From: Eumeta japonica
Taxonomy: Eukaryota > Arthropoda > Insecta > Lepidoptera > Psychidae
Assembly (NCBI GenBank): GCA_005406025.1
Contig: BGZK01000708.1
Coordinates: 1 to 64,000 of the forward strand
DNA length: 64,000 nt
Reading direction: 5' to 3'
Part shown: piece by piece, positions 22,233 to 33,784 of the stretch
Numbering within the stretch: position 1 is the stretch's first letter
How the letters are laid out: every line of letters starts with the position of its first letter
The notes under the pieces: model-generated
The model's input: only the letters and a program-made list of their open reading frames with translations
What the model was told of the DNA's origin: nothing
Database searches by the model: none
Translations under genes and position numbers: made by a program

Positions 22233-25200
22233 CTTTTGTTTTTTTTTTAATTTGTAAGTCCTTTTTAATCATTTAACGTATTAAATGTCGTAAACACATT
22301 TTTTTTTGGCAAAAGATAGGAAAAACATAGTAGGCAATACAGCCATTTATAGTACTCAACCGTCCCCACTCGGCTCCAAGTAGTACTTAACCATTTTTTT
22401 ATCTTTCATCTTCGAGCCCTGAGCCCTTAGTGTGGAAGAAGGTAACGCAATTTTGTTTGTTACCTCCTATTAAACTAAAATGTTTTTAATGAAATATTTA
22501 AGCCGTTTAAATATGAACACCTAATTCTTGCCAAAAGCAGTATGGTACGTATTTTACATGATAGTATTAAACAGTGACGGCAATTCAAAACATTCTTCCA
22601 ATTAATTCTTTTTGTAATTAATTTGAAAAAAAGGCACTTATTAATTTTGCAGTATATATGTATATAAAAATTCCATTGTAGAAGATGTATTATCAGTAAT
22701 TGTAACAAAGAAGATAATCAACCCGAGAATGTCTACTTAGCAATAGAATGGCCACAGCATCAGCTCCTGCACCGGATCGATAAACCCACTGCATTGATTT
22801 CCAATCACGGTTGACATCAATCACGCATGAATGTCACAGTCAGCTTACACATATTAAAATTTTTGATAAGCTCCCGCCGAGAAATTCACCAATTCTATTA
22901 AATAAATTAAACCATAAAAAATTAAACGACATTTTTGGTTAGGGGTCAAGAGTACGGCGATATTGATTTGCAGTTAGTTAAATCTAATGTCGTCGCTCTC
23001 TCACACAAATAAACAAAGCTTTAAGTGCAATAATAAAAATAGTCAACTGCCGTATTCGACGAATTAGGGCAACGAGTAACTTGCGGGGCTGGAGCCCGAA
23101 GGGACCGCCGTCCTGCTAACTCGATTTACTGCTCGGGCACGGAGACGGCTATCAGGCAAACAGCGTTTTAGGGAAATAGTCGAGAGTGACACGAGGATGG
23201 ACGGTCAAATACTTTTTTATTTATGTTTTGAAGCCCAATAGTGAATTAGGTTCTATGCAAATTCAATTTATGAACAAGTATCGCGATACATGGTCCAAAT
23301 TTTAAGCACCCTAACTCGAGGGGCGTGCATGAAAAGATTGATGGACGTAAGTGAAGCCACGAGATATACAAAGATCGGGCCGTGTGGAAATCCGTGAAAA
23401 TCTGTTTACACTTCAGGGAAACATAAGAGAATTTATATAAAAAATAATATTGAATCGAAATATGTGAACAGTAAAATGAAATATCGAAGCTCAAAAAAAA
23501 TTTTCTGAGTTGACAGGGGATCCCTTTTCTTTCAGCTTACTAGATTATCACGACCAGACATTGAGATTTGTAATATTTTGTAGAATAGCATTTAAAATAT
23601 CCAAGTGGCATTATTTTGGTCCTACTATAAAGTACAACTGACGCCAGTATGAAGCCACGCTTTCTATAATTTAATCAGTGGTGTGGATCTGTAATCATTT
23701 TCATTCTCGTATTTATATATTGTAGAAATTACATAAACAAATGTAGGAAAATCAATATAAATGCTTTCAATGTGTAAACATTTCTTGAATTCATAATACT
23801 TATCATATTTTTTATACATGTAAAATATATTACTAAAAAAACAGTGTATTCATACTTGTACTATTAAAGTAGAATTACAAAATTAAACAGGTCGGATCAG
23901 TTAGAGAACTATGAGCCTATAGTTGATTAAGTCACCTAAAATAAAAGTACCAAACGTTCAACAATTATTAGTAGTCGTATGACCTATTTAAAGTCGATTT
24001 ATTTATGTCATTTCGCGTATTTTAATAATGGGCTAATCTTCATTTATATTTATTTAGTATTCAAAAAGTCTTTCTAATAAGTGGCATTTAGCATAGGATA
24101 GCAAAGCCGGTAGAGACGCAGTGCAACCGTATGTTTGACAAACCGGCAGAAGTTTTTTTAACTGCTCAATAAGAAAATTGAAAATTTTGGTAAAATTAGG
24201 TTATTCTTTTCAGTCCGATTTAAAAAAAATAAGACTTCATCAGATGTTACCATTTTGAAGTCCCAGGTAGCTCTTGTAATTTTCAGAGGGACATATACGT
24301 TTTTATGTACGTGTACGAGTATATACGTTTGTATGTACGTCTATGTAAACCCTGAATACATTTGCATGAATGGGCTTATTATATTACTATTAGAATTGGG
24401 TTTGCAGCGTTGCAAAATACTTGACTGAACTTAGATTTTTCGAAAATTTGATATCAATCTATTGACGACATTTTGAGGCATCACAAAAAATATTTGAATT
24501 TTTTTTTAATAATTGCCAAACCATTTAAGATATTCAAAATTATAATCAGCTCTATTCATAATAAAACTGGTTGTAAATCTATAAATTTCATCGAAATAGC
24601 TTCATATCAATCTTCAATTTTTTTTGTCGATCCTCCAATCATCAACAGCGGACGCTACGGCGTTCACAAACACGTACTTCGACCGTGACAAGTTTTCGGT
24701 CACGTCTTCTCTTTCACCAAGTTTTCTGCCGCCTCCCAGCAGATCGATGTCACCCTTTTAATCCGCCCGGCGCCGGCGACCCCCTAAACATTTTCGTGGC
24801 AAACAAACTGCCGTGTTTTCATTTCCTCACTAGGGAGAAATTCGGGACGGGAATTTTCCTGCGTTTTAACGGGAGTAATGGGTGTAATGTCTCGACGCGG
24901 CCGCTCGCGGGACACCTCCACGACACTGACGGAGATGTTCCAGGGTGCAGAGGGCTCGAATCGGGCGAGATGGGGATGGTCGAGTTTTAGCATTGGGCCT
25001 TTTGAATCCTTGATCGGATGCGAAATGAGATTATATGAGAACAATGGCGTCGGAGCTCGTTTGTCATTATTGAAGATATACTACTTTAAATGTACGAAGT
25101 GAAGTCGATAAGAGTCACGTAAGTAGGGTCACAATAAGACTGTCACGAAATCTATATGTACTTTAAGATAGGATCTTAACTGTATGAAATTATCGAACAT

Positions 25201-25605
25201 AATGAGAGAGCAATATTTAGAATAAAATAGATGTCTCGGCTAATTTCACTCGCATTCTCGAACTGCAAATGTACTAAGGTTGGAAAGTGGGTAGAATTAG
25301 ATTCGCATGCGTGAAGCATTTCTATAGTTGTGTTTGTTCTATTCTAAACGTTTTAACATGTATCCAATACTAAACGTGTAAAAGATATATGTGTACATAC
25401 ATACATAAGCGATCTATTGTCGAAATGGGAGATATTTATTAATTAAATTATTAAATAGAAAATCAATCCATCATCCATTACGAGTACTCGAAATGCGTCG
25501 CTTCGATGAAATTTTTTATATGAAATATTAAAAATAAATAAGATTAAATTAATATTTGTCTAATTTTGCTCTCGTCGTGTTGCTTGCGCTGACGTTCCGT
25601 CACTG
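22233..25605. other. Mostly unique AT-rich sequence, GC blocks
   Basis: GC-rich blocks lie at 23060-23175 (CTTGCGGGGCTGGAGCCCGA) and 24690-24975 (CCGCCCGGCGCCGGCGACCC and AATGTCTCGACGCGGCCGCT). Overlapping frames across the second block on both strands (up to 101 codons) have no domain and look like a GC effect. CAGGTCGGATCAGTTAGAGA at 23888 may be an RTE-type tail. No gene is supported. Confidence 0.35.
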
Positions 25606-25607
25606 TC

Positions 25608-25715
25608 ACGGCTCTCAATGATATTTTTCGACCTATTTTTAAATTTGATACTGTTACCGGTTCGTACGGTTCCGATTTGTAAGAAGCTGGGGCAAATGCT
25701 AGACTCAAAAGGATT
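25608..25715 (+). repeat. Hexamer-repeat family, tail-bearing copy
   Basis: GATACTGTTACCGGTTCGTA and CGGTTCCGATTTG are followed by AAGAAGCTGGGGCAAATGCT. That tail aligns with GGGCGAAGCCGGGACAAATGCT at 39502 and ATAAAGCGCAGGGTAAATGTTGG at 30257, each preceded by CGATTTG. This copy keeps only a short piece of the six-base array. Confidence 0.55.
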
Positions 25716-27079
25716 AATTACGAACAAAATATAAAGTATAAACTATATTACTCGGCTATAGCTTAACTTTCTACAAGTGAAAGCTTTTTGGAATGGGTGT
25801 TACTAAACCCGATACAATACAATATATAAAATACAATAAATGCATGGACGAGTCGGTCACATATACTAAGACAGATTGCCTAAAAACCTTCTCCATAAAA
25901 ACACTTAGACGTGCCAAAATTAACGGTGATTGGTGAAAAGGTGTCGGAGTTTGCGGTCTTTTATGTACAATTGTACATATATACATTTTGATAGATACAA
26001 ATATCACATTTTACCCGCAATTTTGCTTCACCCGCAGTGCTTTCGGGCCATATGATATTTTGAAGGGCCTCCCTGCGCGCCGGCGACCGCCCATCGAAAG
26101 GGCTGAAGGCCCGTCGCGGACGATTCGTTTTACAATTTAATTATGGCACTAGACACGGAGAATTTAATCCGTGGTAGAAACTTTAAAATCTTGCAAAATA
26201 GTGATCTGTTATATATCTGTTATATAAACCAATGTCATTTCTTGTATTACAACGTGCTTAAAGCAGTGGGCGACACGAATTCGCGAACCACGAAGTCTGT
26301 ATCACGGGGTGCTTACTCAGCGCATGATCAGGCAGAAACATCAATTGTTAAGGTATTTTTTATACGGTTTAAGGAAAGATACATAGAAATGTTAATTACG
26401 AATAAGAAAGTTTTTCTAGACCTATGGAAAGCATACAGAATTTCCTACACGCATACGGCCATATATGGTTATGGGTGAACGTCCTTTATTTAGGGGGGAG
26501 ACCTACCCGCCAGCGACACATTAAAAGGGTTGTAAAAGTGCCCGTACAAATTAGTGAAGTACCTATAGTAACGTATAGCATAGGGCTCTGCAGTCATTTA
26601 TCTCCTGGCCACGCAGTTTTGTTCCCGAAAAAGGGAGAGACGAAAATCTTTTGCCTTGAATGTGCTACATACAACCCGACGTACCAGACAATTGTCATCT
26701 TTCCATAAAAACAGTCATAAGAGTTGTCGCAAATTACAGTGACACAGTACGTAAGAAATAGCACAACAGCCTCCTGCCAGTAAATAACAGAATATGTCTG
26801 TATTAGTTTACATTAGACGCGGGGCGTGTTTTGTTTATAAAACTTGTTTTTGAATTTTAAGTGCTTTGGTTATAACCGAAACTTTAATTTCTGACTTAAT
26901 TTCTGATTAAGCACGACGATAAACGATAAGTGGATAGTTTTAATACCTTAACTCGAAGGTACATTTACGGTGAATGCGGACGGTGCAGTGACTTTTTTTT
27001 CTTACGAGCGGTGCGTCAACGATTAAAGCTCGATTTAATTAAAATATTCTAGTGATTTCGTTGTGCGTTTTCATTTCAA
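25716..27079. other. Noncoding stretch, GC-rich palindromic block
   Basis: At 26035-26125 a GC-rich block carries nested inverted words (CGGGCCAT..., GGGCCTCCCTGCGCGCCGGC, GGGCTGAAGGCCCG). Frames of 111 and 94 codons at 26143-26478 and 26424-26708 overlap each other and show no domain. The 100 bp before 27080 could hold a promoter, but no TATA or clear initiator stands out. Confidence 0.35.
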
Positions 27080-27178
27080 ATGAAGTGCTCAGTTTTATTT
27101 ATATATTGTATTGTCCTTTTTATCTCTATTGCTGAACTTCGATGGCAATGGAAAGTATTTAGCGACGATAATATATAA
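27080..27178 (+). CDS. Candidate first coding exon with signal peptide
   Basis: An ATG in good insect context (TTTCAAATGA) starts a frame whose first 19 residues, MKCSVLFIYCIVLFISIAE, form a convincing signal peptide. LRWQWK follows, then a possible splice donor (GAAA|GTATTT at 27155). If read through, the frame ends at TAA 27178 after 32 residues. A tryptophan-rich start after a signal peptide occurs in several secreted families (yellow/MRJP and Wnt are examples), but this is far too little to assign one. No downstream exon was recognised in the window. Chance hydrophobic frames are common in AT-rich DNA, so this is tentative. Confidence 0.2.
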   Translation: MKCSVLFIYCIVLFISIAELRWQWKVFSDDNI

Positions 27179-28255
27179 ATAATGTAAGGGCTAATTTATT
27201 TTTATTTTGTAATAAAAAATTAACGGCGATTTCTACTTGATGATAGTGGTCAAAAGTAAAATACTATAAAGTGTAACGTTTATCGTTCATGATTTAAAAT
27301 TGTTTTAAGGCTAAAAGTTTTAGATATCACAAGGTACAATAGAAATTAATAAAGATTTTGAAGGGGGTAGATGTCGCAAACGGCACAGCTGAAATATGTA
27401 ATGATGCACGGAAAAATTGTCCCGTTCGGAAAAATCGTTTCGACCGTATTCAAAATGAGGGAAAAAATATATCCACACGTAGTGCGGATGGGAAGATACG
27501 CCTGAAAAAAAATACGACGTGGAATATAATTTGTTTAACAATCGCAGTCGTGTCATGTCCACGGTACCGACATTTAAGTGATATAATAAAAATTTTCTCT
27601 GAGTGGCAAGTTATATTGTATAAAAATAATGTTGAAATATGTTTATAATTATCCAATTAACACAAAAATTTCATTAATAGGTTATTCATTAATGACCAGT
27701 GAGAACAAACAATACTAGACATTAAAAGTCACAGTTAGAACAGAATCACCCATTTACATTATTTTATAGTAGTATCTGTCAGTATTTACCTTCATTTTAT
27801 AGTGGACAGATATCTGCCAGCACTTACCTTTATTTTCCCCTCTCGTTGTAAGATATACAAAGTTAATTGACGCTATTTGGTATCTTGCTTAAAACACATT
27901 TCAAGTATGAAATCATATAAGCTAATCACGCTGGTCATCAGCATCACGACCAGGCTAATCGTTTTGTGACGTTTCCGCACATAATTGATGTGAATATTTT
28001 ACAGTCGTACTGTTTTAGTGGATATAAGCTTAAGTGAATTCTGACTTACGTATCCTGTAAGAAGATATGAAGTTTTCGGTAAAAAAATAACTAAAAGTTT
28101 TCACCTAACAAACATTTAAGCCAAAAATGTTATGATGCTAATTAAAGAGGACAAAATAGGTAATGTGAAAACCCAACCTATTTTGGTTACTTTAACGCAA
28201 ATTTTAACCGACATGTAAAACAGACGGCGATAAATCGACGGCCGACGACGCGTGC
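27179..28255. other. AT-rich stretch, short duplications
   Basis: An imperfect tandem duplication at 27769-27840 (GTATCTGTCAGTATTTACCT / ATATCTGCCAGCACTTACCT) and a small hairpin at about 28152-28187 (CAAAATAGGT...ACCTATTTTG) are the only structures. The 96-codon frame at 27358-27648 has no recognisable features. Confidence 0.45.
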
Positions 28256-28420
28256 CCGGGCCAGCTATTCTGTAAACTTAAAGCGAGTCAGTCGGTATCG
28301 TTATCACGTTAAAATTACGTAGGGTGAGGGCGCGCGGCGACAGACATTCCCACCCTGATGTAATTTTGACGTCACGACGATACCAACTGAATCGTTTTAA
28401 GTTTACAGAATCGGGCTACC
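28256..28420. mobile_element. Imperfect GC-rich foldback, arms about 75 bp
   Basis: The left arm reads ATTCTGTAAACTTAAAGCGA, GTCAGTCGGTATCGT and TTAAAATTACGTAGGGTG. The right arm, reverse-complemented, reads ATTCTGTAAACTTAAAACGA, TTCAGTTGGTATCGT and CAAAATTACATCAGGGTG. Identity is about three quarters, and the loop is only a few bases (GGCGCGCGGCGA region). GGTATCGTGTG recurs at 28514, suggesting further copies. It is probably a MITE, though a structured regulatory element cannot be excluded. Confidence 0.6.
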
Positions 28421-30050
28421 GGTCAATTAGTGACGCTTTTGCCGAGACAACAACGCGAGTGCGCGCCGGCGGGGAGCGCACATATCGGCTTTCATGTGAC
28501 GCGCGCCGACAACGGTATCGTGTGCCACGGTTAGGGGCCGTTCGCCCTGTTGGCGAGAGTTCGACGCCGATACAAGCGAAATACTCGTAGTTAAATTCTT
28601 GATTTTTCTCGGATCAATTTCAAAGGATAATTTTTCAGGAATGGTTATTAAGCCTCTTAATGTTAACTCTATATTTTGTATTTATCTAGAGCTCATCCGC
28701 CCTTCGCTTTCTCTGTGAATTGTGAAGTAAATAAAAAAAGGGGTGGATGGTGCATGGAACACGGAAAATAGACAGCCTAACACCACCTGCAAATGATTCC
28801 GCGGCGAACGGTCAAAGTCCCATACTAACACGTTCAATAGTTCTCAATTGACGCACAGAAAAATAAAAATTGTTTTTCTTATGATTTTGTTCAAGTTTTT
28901 AATAAACATATTGTCTGAAATCCTTAGATATAATAAGTTTATCAAATAAATCTAGGATAGTATGAGATCTGAGTGAAATTAATGATTTTTTTTAAAGATA
29001 CTTCATTAAACATATTATGGTAAAATTATTGAGAAACCGATACTTCGTTTTGTGGATTTTTTAAAATATATATGACAAAATTCAAGTGCATGAAAACTAA
29101 TGAAATAAGTATTCAGTCTCTTGAATTTTATTCCATGAAAATCTACAGACTTCTTATTTAGTTTTCAAATCCTTTAGTAAAGGAGAAGCTTTCACGGAAT
29201 TCGTTACGATATCGTGAGACTACCCGGCACCTTTGACAGGTGATACATGTAATGGACTGGACTTGTTTAAATCTTTTTCCAAATATAAATATTTTCGTAA
29301 GTAATAAAGCATATTGTCATTTTATGATATTAATTTATTTTACTAACAAAAAAGTAATAAGGTTATAAATTTGTGGAAGAATAGAGTTTAATGCGAATGA
29401 TCTAGGTATTGAAATGCTTTGGATTATTTTTATTTAAATTGACTCTTTGACTGAAAGAATATTTGGAAAGAAATTACGTCTCACAGGGAATAATTTATCT
29501 TTTTTGGATGCAAATTTATGCTACTTTAACAGCGACCGCCGGTGCAGCCTTAGAGACGGATTATCGCATATGCATTAGGTGTCTACGTTTTTTAATTTCA
29601 GTCTGAAGTTGAAATGTCACTCTTTGAGAGGACATTGACGTCAGTGAAATCAGCTGGCCGACCTAACGAATAGATTTTATTCAACGTTCATTTAGAATTT
29701 GAATGGCATTTTTCGCTCGTATGCGACACTCCCGTTTATAGGAGTACTTCAAAGTCTGTCAAAGGAACAGACAAAATCTAGAATTTAATACCATTAAGTG
29801 AATAATTCAATTCCTGACAACCTCGAATCGGTCATCGCTTAGTGTTGTACACGCCCGCGTCCAGATCGAATTATCGATTATCGCATATGAACTACGTGCA
29901 TTGGGTCCTAGTCTTCACGAAAGCCATACATGCTCTGCAGTCAGAACATTAAATTGTTTGCATTGTACGAATACTGAAAAATATACGTAGCGTAAAAAGA
30001 GGAAATTCTAGGTATCAAACAGATTCTTAGGATAAGATTTTCTATTCTCT
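28421..30050. other. Noncoding stretch
   Basis: The CpG-rich tail of the foldback continues to about 28580. The 14-mer GATTATCGCATATG occurs twice (29558 and 29877), each with a downstream ATTAGGTGTC/ATTGGGTCC-like phrase, suggesting an old short repeat. No gene. Confidence 0.4.
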
Positions 30051-30054
30051 TATT

Positions 30055-30285
30055 TTAACTAGCTGGTCCGGTAGACGTCGTTCTACACTTTCGAGTGCAC
30101 ATCTTGTCCACATAGTTAATGTCCGCAGCTCCCTTATCACGGACACAGAATGAGTTGCTTCTTTTTTTGTATCGCTCAATCTAAATCCCGTTCTCGCTCT
30201 CAATTTTGTTCTCCATTCCACCTTCAATTCCTATTCCGTTACTAGTTCGATTTGAATAAAGCGCAGGGTAAATGTTGGTCTTAAA
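30055..30285 (+). repeat. Hexamer-repeat family, second copy
   Basis: AATCTAAATCCCGTTCTCGC, TCTCAATTTTGTTCTCC and ATTCCACCTTCAATTCC show decayed six-base periodicity like the array at 39140-39490. The tail TTCGATTTGAATAAAGCGCA, GGGTAAATGTTGG follows, matching the tails at 25672 and 39499. The 61-codon minus-strand frame across it is an artefact of the repeat. Confidence 0.6.
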
Positions 30286-31100
30286 ACAAAAAACAAACTG
30301 TGTTATTTGAGGAGTGTAGTTTCCTATGAGTCAAAGAATTATTGAAATCGTCATAATCATCGGATGAAGCCAGGGATAAATGTCGACAGCCTAATTTGCT
30401 CGGGTATAGTGAAGCTAATCTATTATTGAAAGAACTTTTAGAATCGGATCAGTTGTTTCGTTTAGCAATACAAACATGCGGATGACATCGGGTATTGATG
30501 CTAGTTTTTTTTAGAAACCTTCCAGGGCATGCGTACAATATCTCACTAAAGTTTAACCGTAATCGGATTAATGGCTTAGGCTCTTGCAGGCGACAAACAC
30601 ATAAACATTTAATTTTTATATATATTTTTTTTTTATCTTTTTATGATATCAATCTGAATTTTGGTTTAACTTTTGATTTCGAACAAAAAACGTGTTATAT
30701 ATATTCGTTGTTCGAATTGTGAGTTATTGTCATGAGTTCGTACAAAAATCCCTTAGAAAAAAAGCATTGCAGTTTTTTTCCCGCATTTATGAATTTTTCC
30801 TAAACACTATAATAAGGTTTTCCGAATATTACGGGCTTTTAAAAAATAAATTAGCCACGTCACAGATATTATTGTCTACGTGTGAACAGTTTTCAGTTTC
30901 ATTACATAAATAAAAATGAAAATCTGTCCATTGGTAAGCTAGTAAGATAAAAAATAATTAAAAAACGTTTTTTAATTTTTCATTTCTCAGTTTAAAATAG
31001 GCCGAGTCAATTTGAGAGTATTAGGCGTGTGTGTTAGCGCATCGTGGACAGTCAAATGAATACGCCGACCGTCGTATAGGTACTCATGGTCTTCCGCCAC
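30286..31100. other. Noncoding stretch with RTE-like tail motifs
   Basis: TTTTAGAATCGGATCAGTTGTTTCG at 30436 and AAAGTTTAACCGTAATCGG at 30547 resemble the AATCGGTTCAGTAGTTTCG-type 3' motif of lepidopteran RTE LINEs and related SINEs. Short frames at 30495-30913 have no features. Confidence 0.4.
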
Positions 31101-31104
31101 TGCC

Positions 31105-31265
31105 AGGGGTTGCGTATAAATCCGGATCCAGCCACAGGGCCTGCGCAAACGTAACTCGGGGGCTTAAGCGGCGCGCGCGCTCGGGCCGCTCGCGCGGAAT
31201 GAGCCGCCGGCGGGCCGCGCCTCGTGACTGCCTCGGGGGCTCTTAGCGCTGCCGGAGGTGATCGC
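31105..31265. promoter_or_regulatory. GC-rich CpG island with upstream TATAAAT
   Basis: GCGTATAAATCCGG at 31108 is a plausible TATA box. Within 60 bp it runs into a very CpG-dense stretch (AAGCGGCGCGCGCGCTCGGG and AGCCGCCGGCGGGCCGCGCC). This could be a core promoter or an enhancer block. The 71-codon frame over it lacks any recognisable domain, and no transcript evidence is available. Confidence 0.25.
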
Positions 31266-32565
31266 GTATTTAAACAGACGACATATTCGCGCTTAATAGG
31301 CTATAGGCTTATTTATTCTTAGCTTCCCACACACATTTGCAACAAATAACAACTTAATTTTCGAAGGTGAATTAGATATATGTATGTACAAACTCTTACT
31401 TTCCTTTATTTTAGTTAGTACAAAGATATAACGTGTGCATCGCACGATACCCTAGCCAGGCGAGTTTAACTCGGACTTATTTGTTTTTTTAATTATTTTC
31501 ATAACTCGTAACGCTCAGCGAAACTGACGGGTGCCAACTAGTTATAAATAAAAATAACTCAGTTAAAAATATAGTGCTGGAATAATTTAGTTGAGTGGTA
31601 GAGGTGGGAGTGGGAGACGGCGAAAGATAAATCTACAATAGTGTTGGCTACTTTGTTGTAGATTTATACAAGCGCACGAACCGCACCAGACCTAAGTACC
31701 AATTTTCCTTTACGAGTTTGTTTCTGTGCTCTTAAAAAATTTTCAGACAGATTCTATTACGCTTAAATGCTTATTTCTATATATAATTATAGTTTTCTAA
31801 TACTAAATTCTTGAAATACTTCTAGAATTCTTTACTTTTATATACTAAATATAGTTTACTTCATCGGTCGCATATAGTTTTATTTAATATTTATTTGTTT
31901 TTTATAATTGTGGTGGCAAAATTCTATTTCAGAAAAACGAGTTCAAAAAATTTTTGTATTCTACTCGGCACTGACTTTAAATCTAGAAAACGATTAATAA
32001 TTACATAACAAACACCAATCTCTTAATTAAATCTCTAAATTAAAGGTATCGGTAAATAAGCGTTAAATTGTAGCTAACATTTTTTAATTTTTAGTAATTA
32101 ATTTATGTTATTTTCGCGTTTTAGAGTTTTTTTTTATTAATAAAAGAAGTAATATTGAAATCATTTGAATGAAAATCTATAGGATCGCGTTAAAATAGAC
32201 TGTTGTGTATGAGAATTTGTGTTAAATAAATAATAATAATCATTAAACAAATAATTATAAATATGTTCAACTCTTTGTTTTTGAGAGAGTTAGATATATT
32301 TGTGCTCGTAGTATTTAGCAAAGTACCCACATTATTCCCTTAATACCCACACTAGCTCAATCTATAGATTTGTGTTGTTGATTTTAAGGAATTGCGTTGT
32401 ATGCCCTGTGGTTTAAGCCCAGTTCAGTCTAGGATACCCTCGACCATAGTCAGGAAGTTAGTTCTGAGATTCTAATAGCATTTTTTATTTGATTTAGAGA
32501 AGTTCTTTAGTGTATCTTTAAAGTCCATGGTTAAATAACAATTCTAGATATATATATTGAAATGG
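31266..32565. other. AT-rich stretch, no gene seen
   Basis: A small hairpin (AAATCTACAA...TTGTAGATTT) lies at about 31629-31668. Otherwise simple AT-rich sequence with no coding or repeat call. Confidence 0.5.
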
Positions 32566-32567
32566 AT

Positions 32568-32630
32568 ATATCTTTTTAGCCTATTTCAAAAAAGAGAAAG
32601 TTGCTATTTTGAAATAGGCTAAAAACATAT
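32568..32630. repeat. 24-bp-stem hairpin next to mariner 3
   Basis: ATATCTTTTTAGCCTATTTC continuing AAAA (32568-32591) pairs with TTTTGAAATAGGCTAAAAAC continuing ATAT (32607-32630), with one mismatch around a 15-nt loop. It lies 21 bp before the left end of mariner 3. It could be a tiny foldback MITE or a precursor-like hairpin. Expression data would be needed to distinguish them. Confidence 0.7.
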
Positions 32631-32651
32631 GTCCTATGTACAAATTCAAAA

Positions 32652-33606
32652 TATCAGGTCGGGGAAAAAGGTTTTTCATAATTCATAAGTAAAAGTTGCA
32701 GGAAAATCTCTTTGGTTGTGCCCTTTTTTTGAGAATTTTCAAAAATTTGAGATGTTTATGAATATAATGCAGTGTTGCTAAGAGTAGCACAAAAATGGTT
32801 CAAGCATTTTAAGTCCGGTAATTTTTATATCAAAGATGAACCTCGCCCTGGTTGACTTGTTACGGATGAAGTCGATGCAATTTTGGAAAAAGTAAAGCAA
32901 CATCGGCATATTAGTCCGTATGACAGCTGAAGAGAAGGGGTTACCTATAAAATAGTTTTAACCCATATGAAAAAAGCTGGATATACAAAAAACTCGATGC
33001 TTAGGTTCTGAAAGAAATCAAATGAATCGTGTACTCATTTGAAATTGAAATTGTCTATTGAAACGTAAGGAAACCGAACCTTTATTGAAAAGATTGATCA
33101 CTGGTGATAAAAAATGGATTACCTACGACGAAAACATGCCAAAAAGATTATGGTCAAAAGGCAAGCAAACTCCACAGACTGTAGCGAAATCTGGATTAAC
33201 TCGCAAAAGTTGACGCAATGTGTGTGGTGGCAATAGAAGGGCATTATTCATTGTGAGCTTTTATCGTTGGGAAAAACAATCAATTTGGATCTCTACTGCC
33301 AATAGCTGATGAGACTTGAACAAGAAGTAGAGAAAAACATTGAGAATTGATTAACATAAAGGTGTGGTTTCTCACCATGATAACGCCAGACCACACACAA
33401 ATTCAGCCACTCAGCAAATATTGAGAGATTTTGATTGAAAAGTGTTAATGCATCCACCATATAGCCTGACCTTGAACCCTCAGATTTTTAGCTGTTTTGA
33501 CTTCTTTAGAATTGTATATATGTATGTATATATAAGTGATTAAAATGATTAAAAATTATCTTTAATTAGTATATAAAATAAGAAAAAACTTTTCACTTGA
33601 CTCTAT
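32652..33606 (+). mobile_element. Defective mariner-family transposon 3
   Basis: The left end TATCAGGTCGGGGAAAAAGG and the right end AAGAAAAAACTTTTCACTTG (33580-33599, inverted) resemble the GGGGAAAAAG...CTTTTTCCCC ends of a mellifera/cecropia-type mariner. Plus-strand pieces include TDEVDAILEKVKQHRHIS near 32862, ITGDKKWITYDENMPKRLW near 33098 with the first aspartate, CVVAIEGHY near 33220 and HHDNARPH near 33375 with the second. The region that should carry the third (YSPDLAPSDY) reads YSLTLNPQIF, so it is lost. At about 955 bp it is shorter than a full element: the N-terminus and part of the C-terminus are missing. Inactive. Confidence 0.87.
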
Positions 33607-33784
33607 ATTTACGTTCTATACGTATAAATAATTTCACTTAAATTATTTCACCCATTTGACTCACTAACATTTAAAAATCGTCTCGAATTTTAAGTCTACA
33701 AATTAACCATGATAATAAAAACATATACACTAAGTTTTGAGTTATTTTTGTTACACGTCGGAAGGTTTCCCATAAATAAGTTCC

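Noticed and set aside
24685..25102. Frames of 101, 86 and 74 codons on both strands
   Set aside because: All cover one GC-rich patch in different phases, a typical side effect of base composition.
26143..26708. Two overlapping plus-strand frames (111 and 94 codons)
   Set aside because: Different phases over shared bases, no domain, no splice or start context worth noting.
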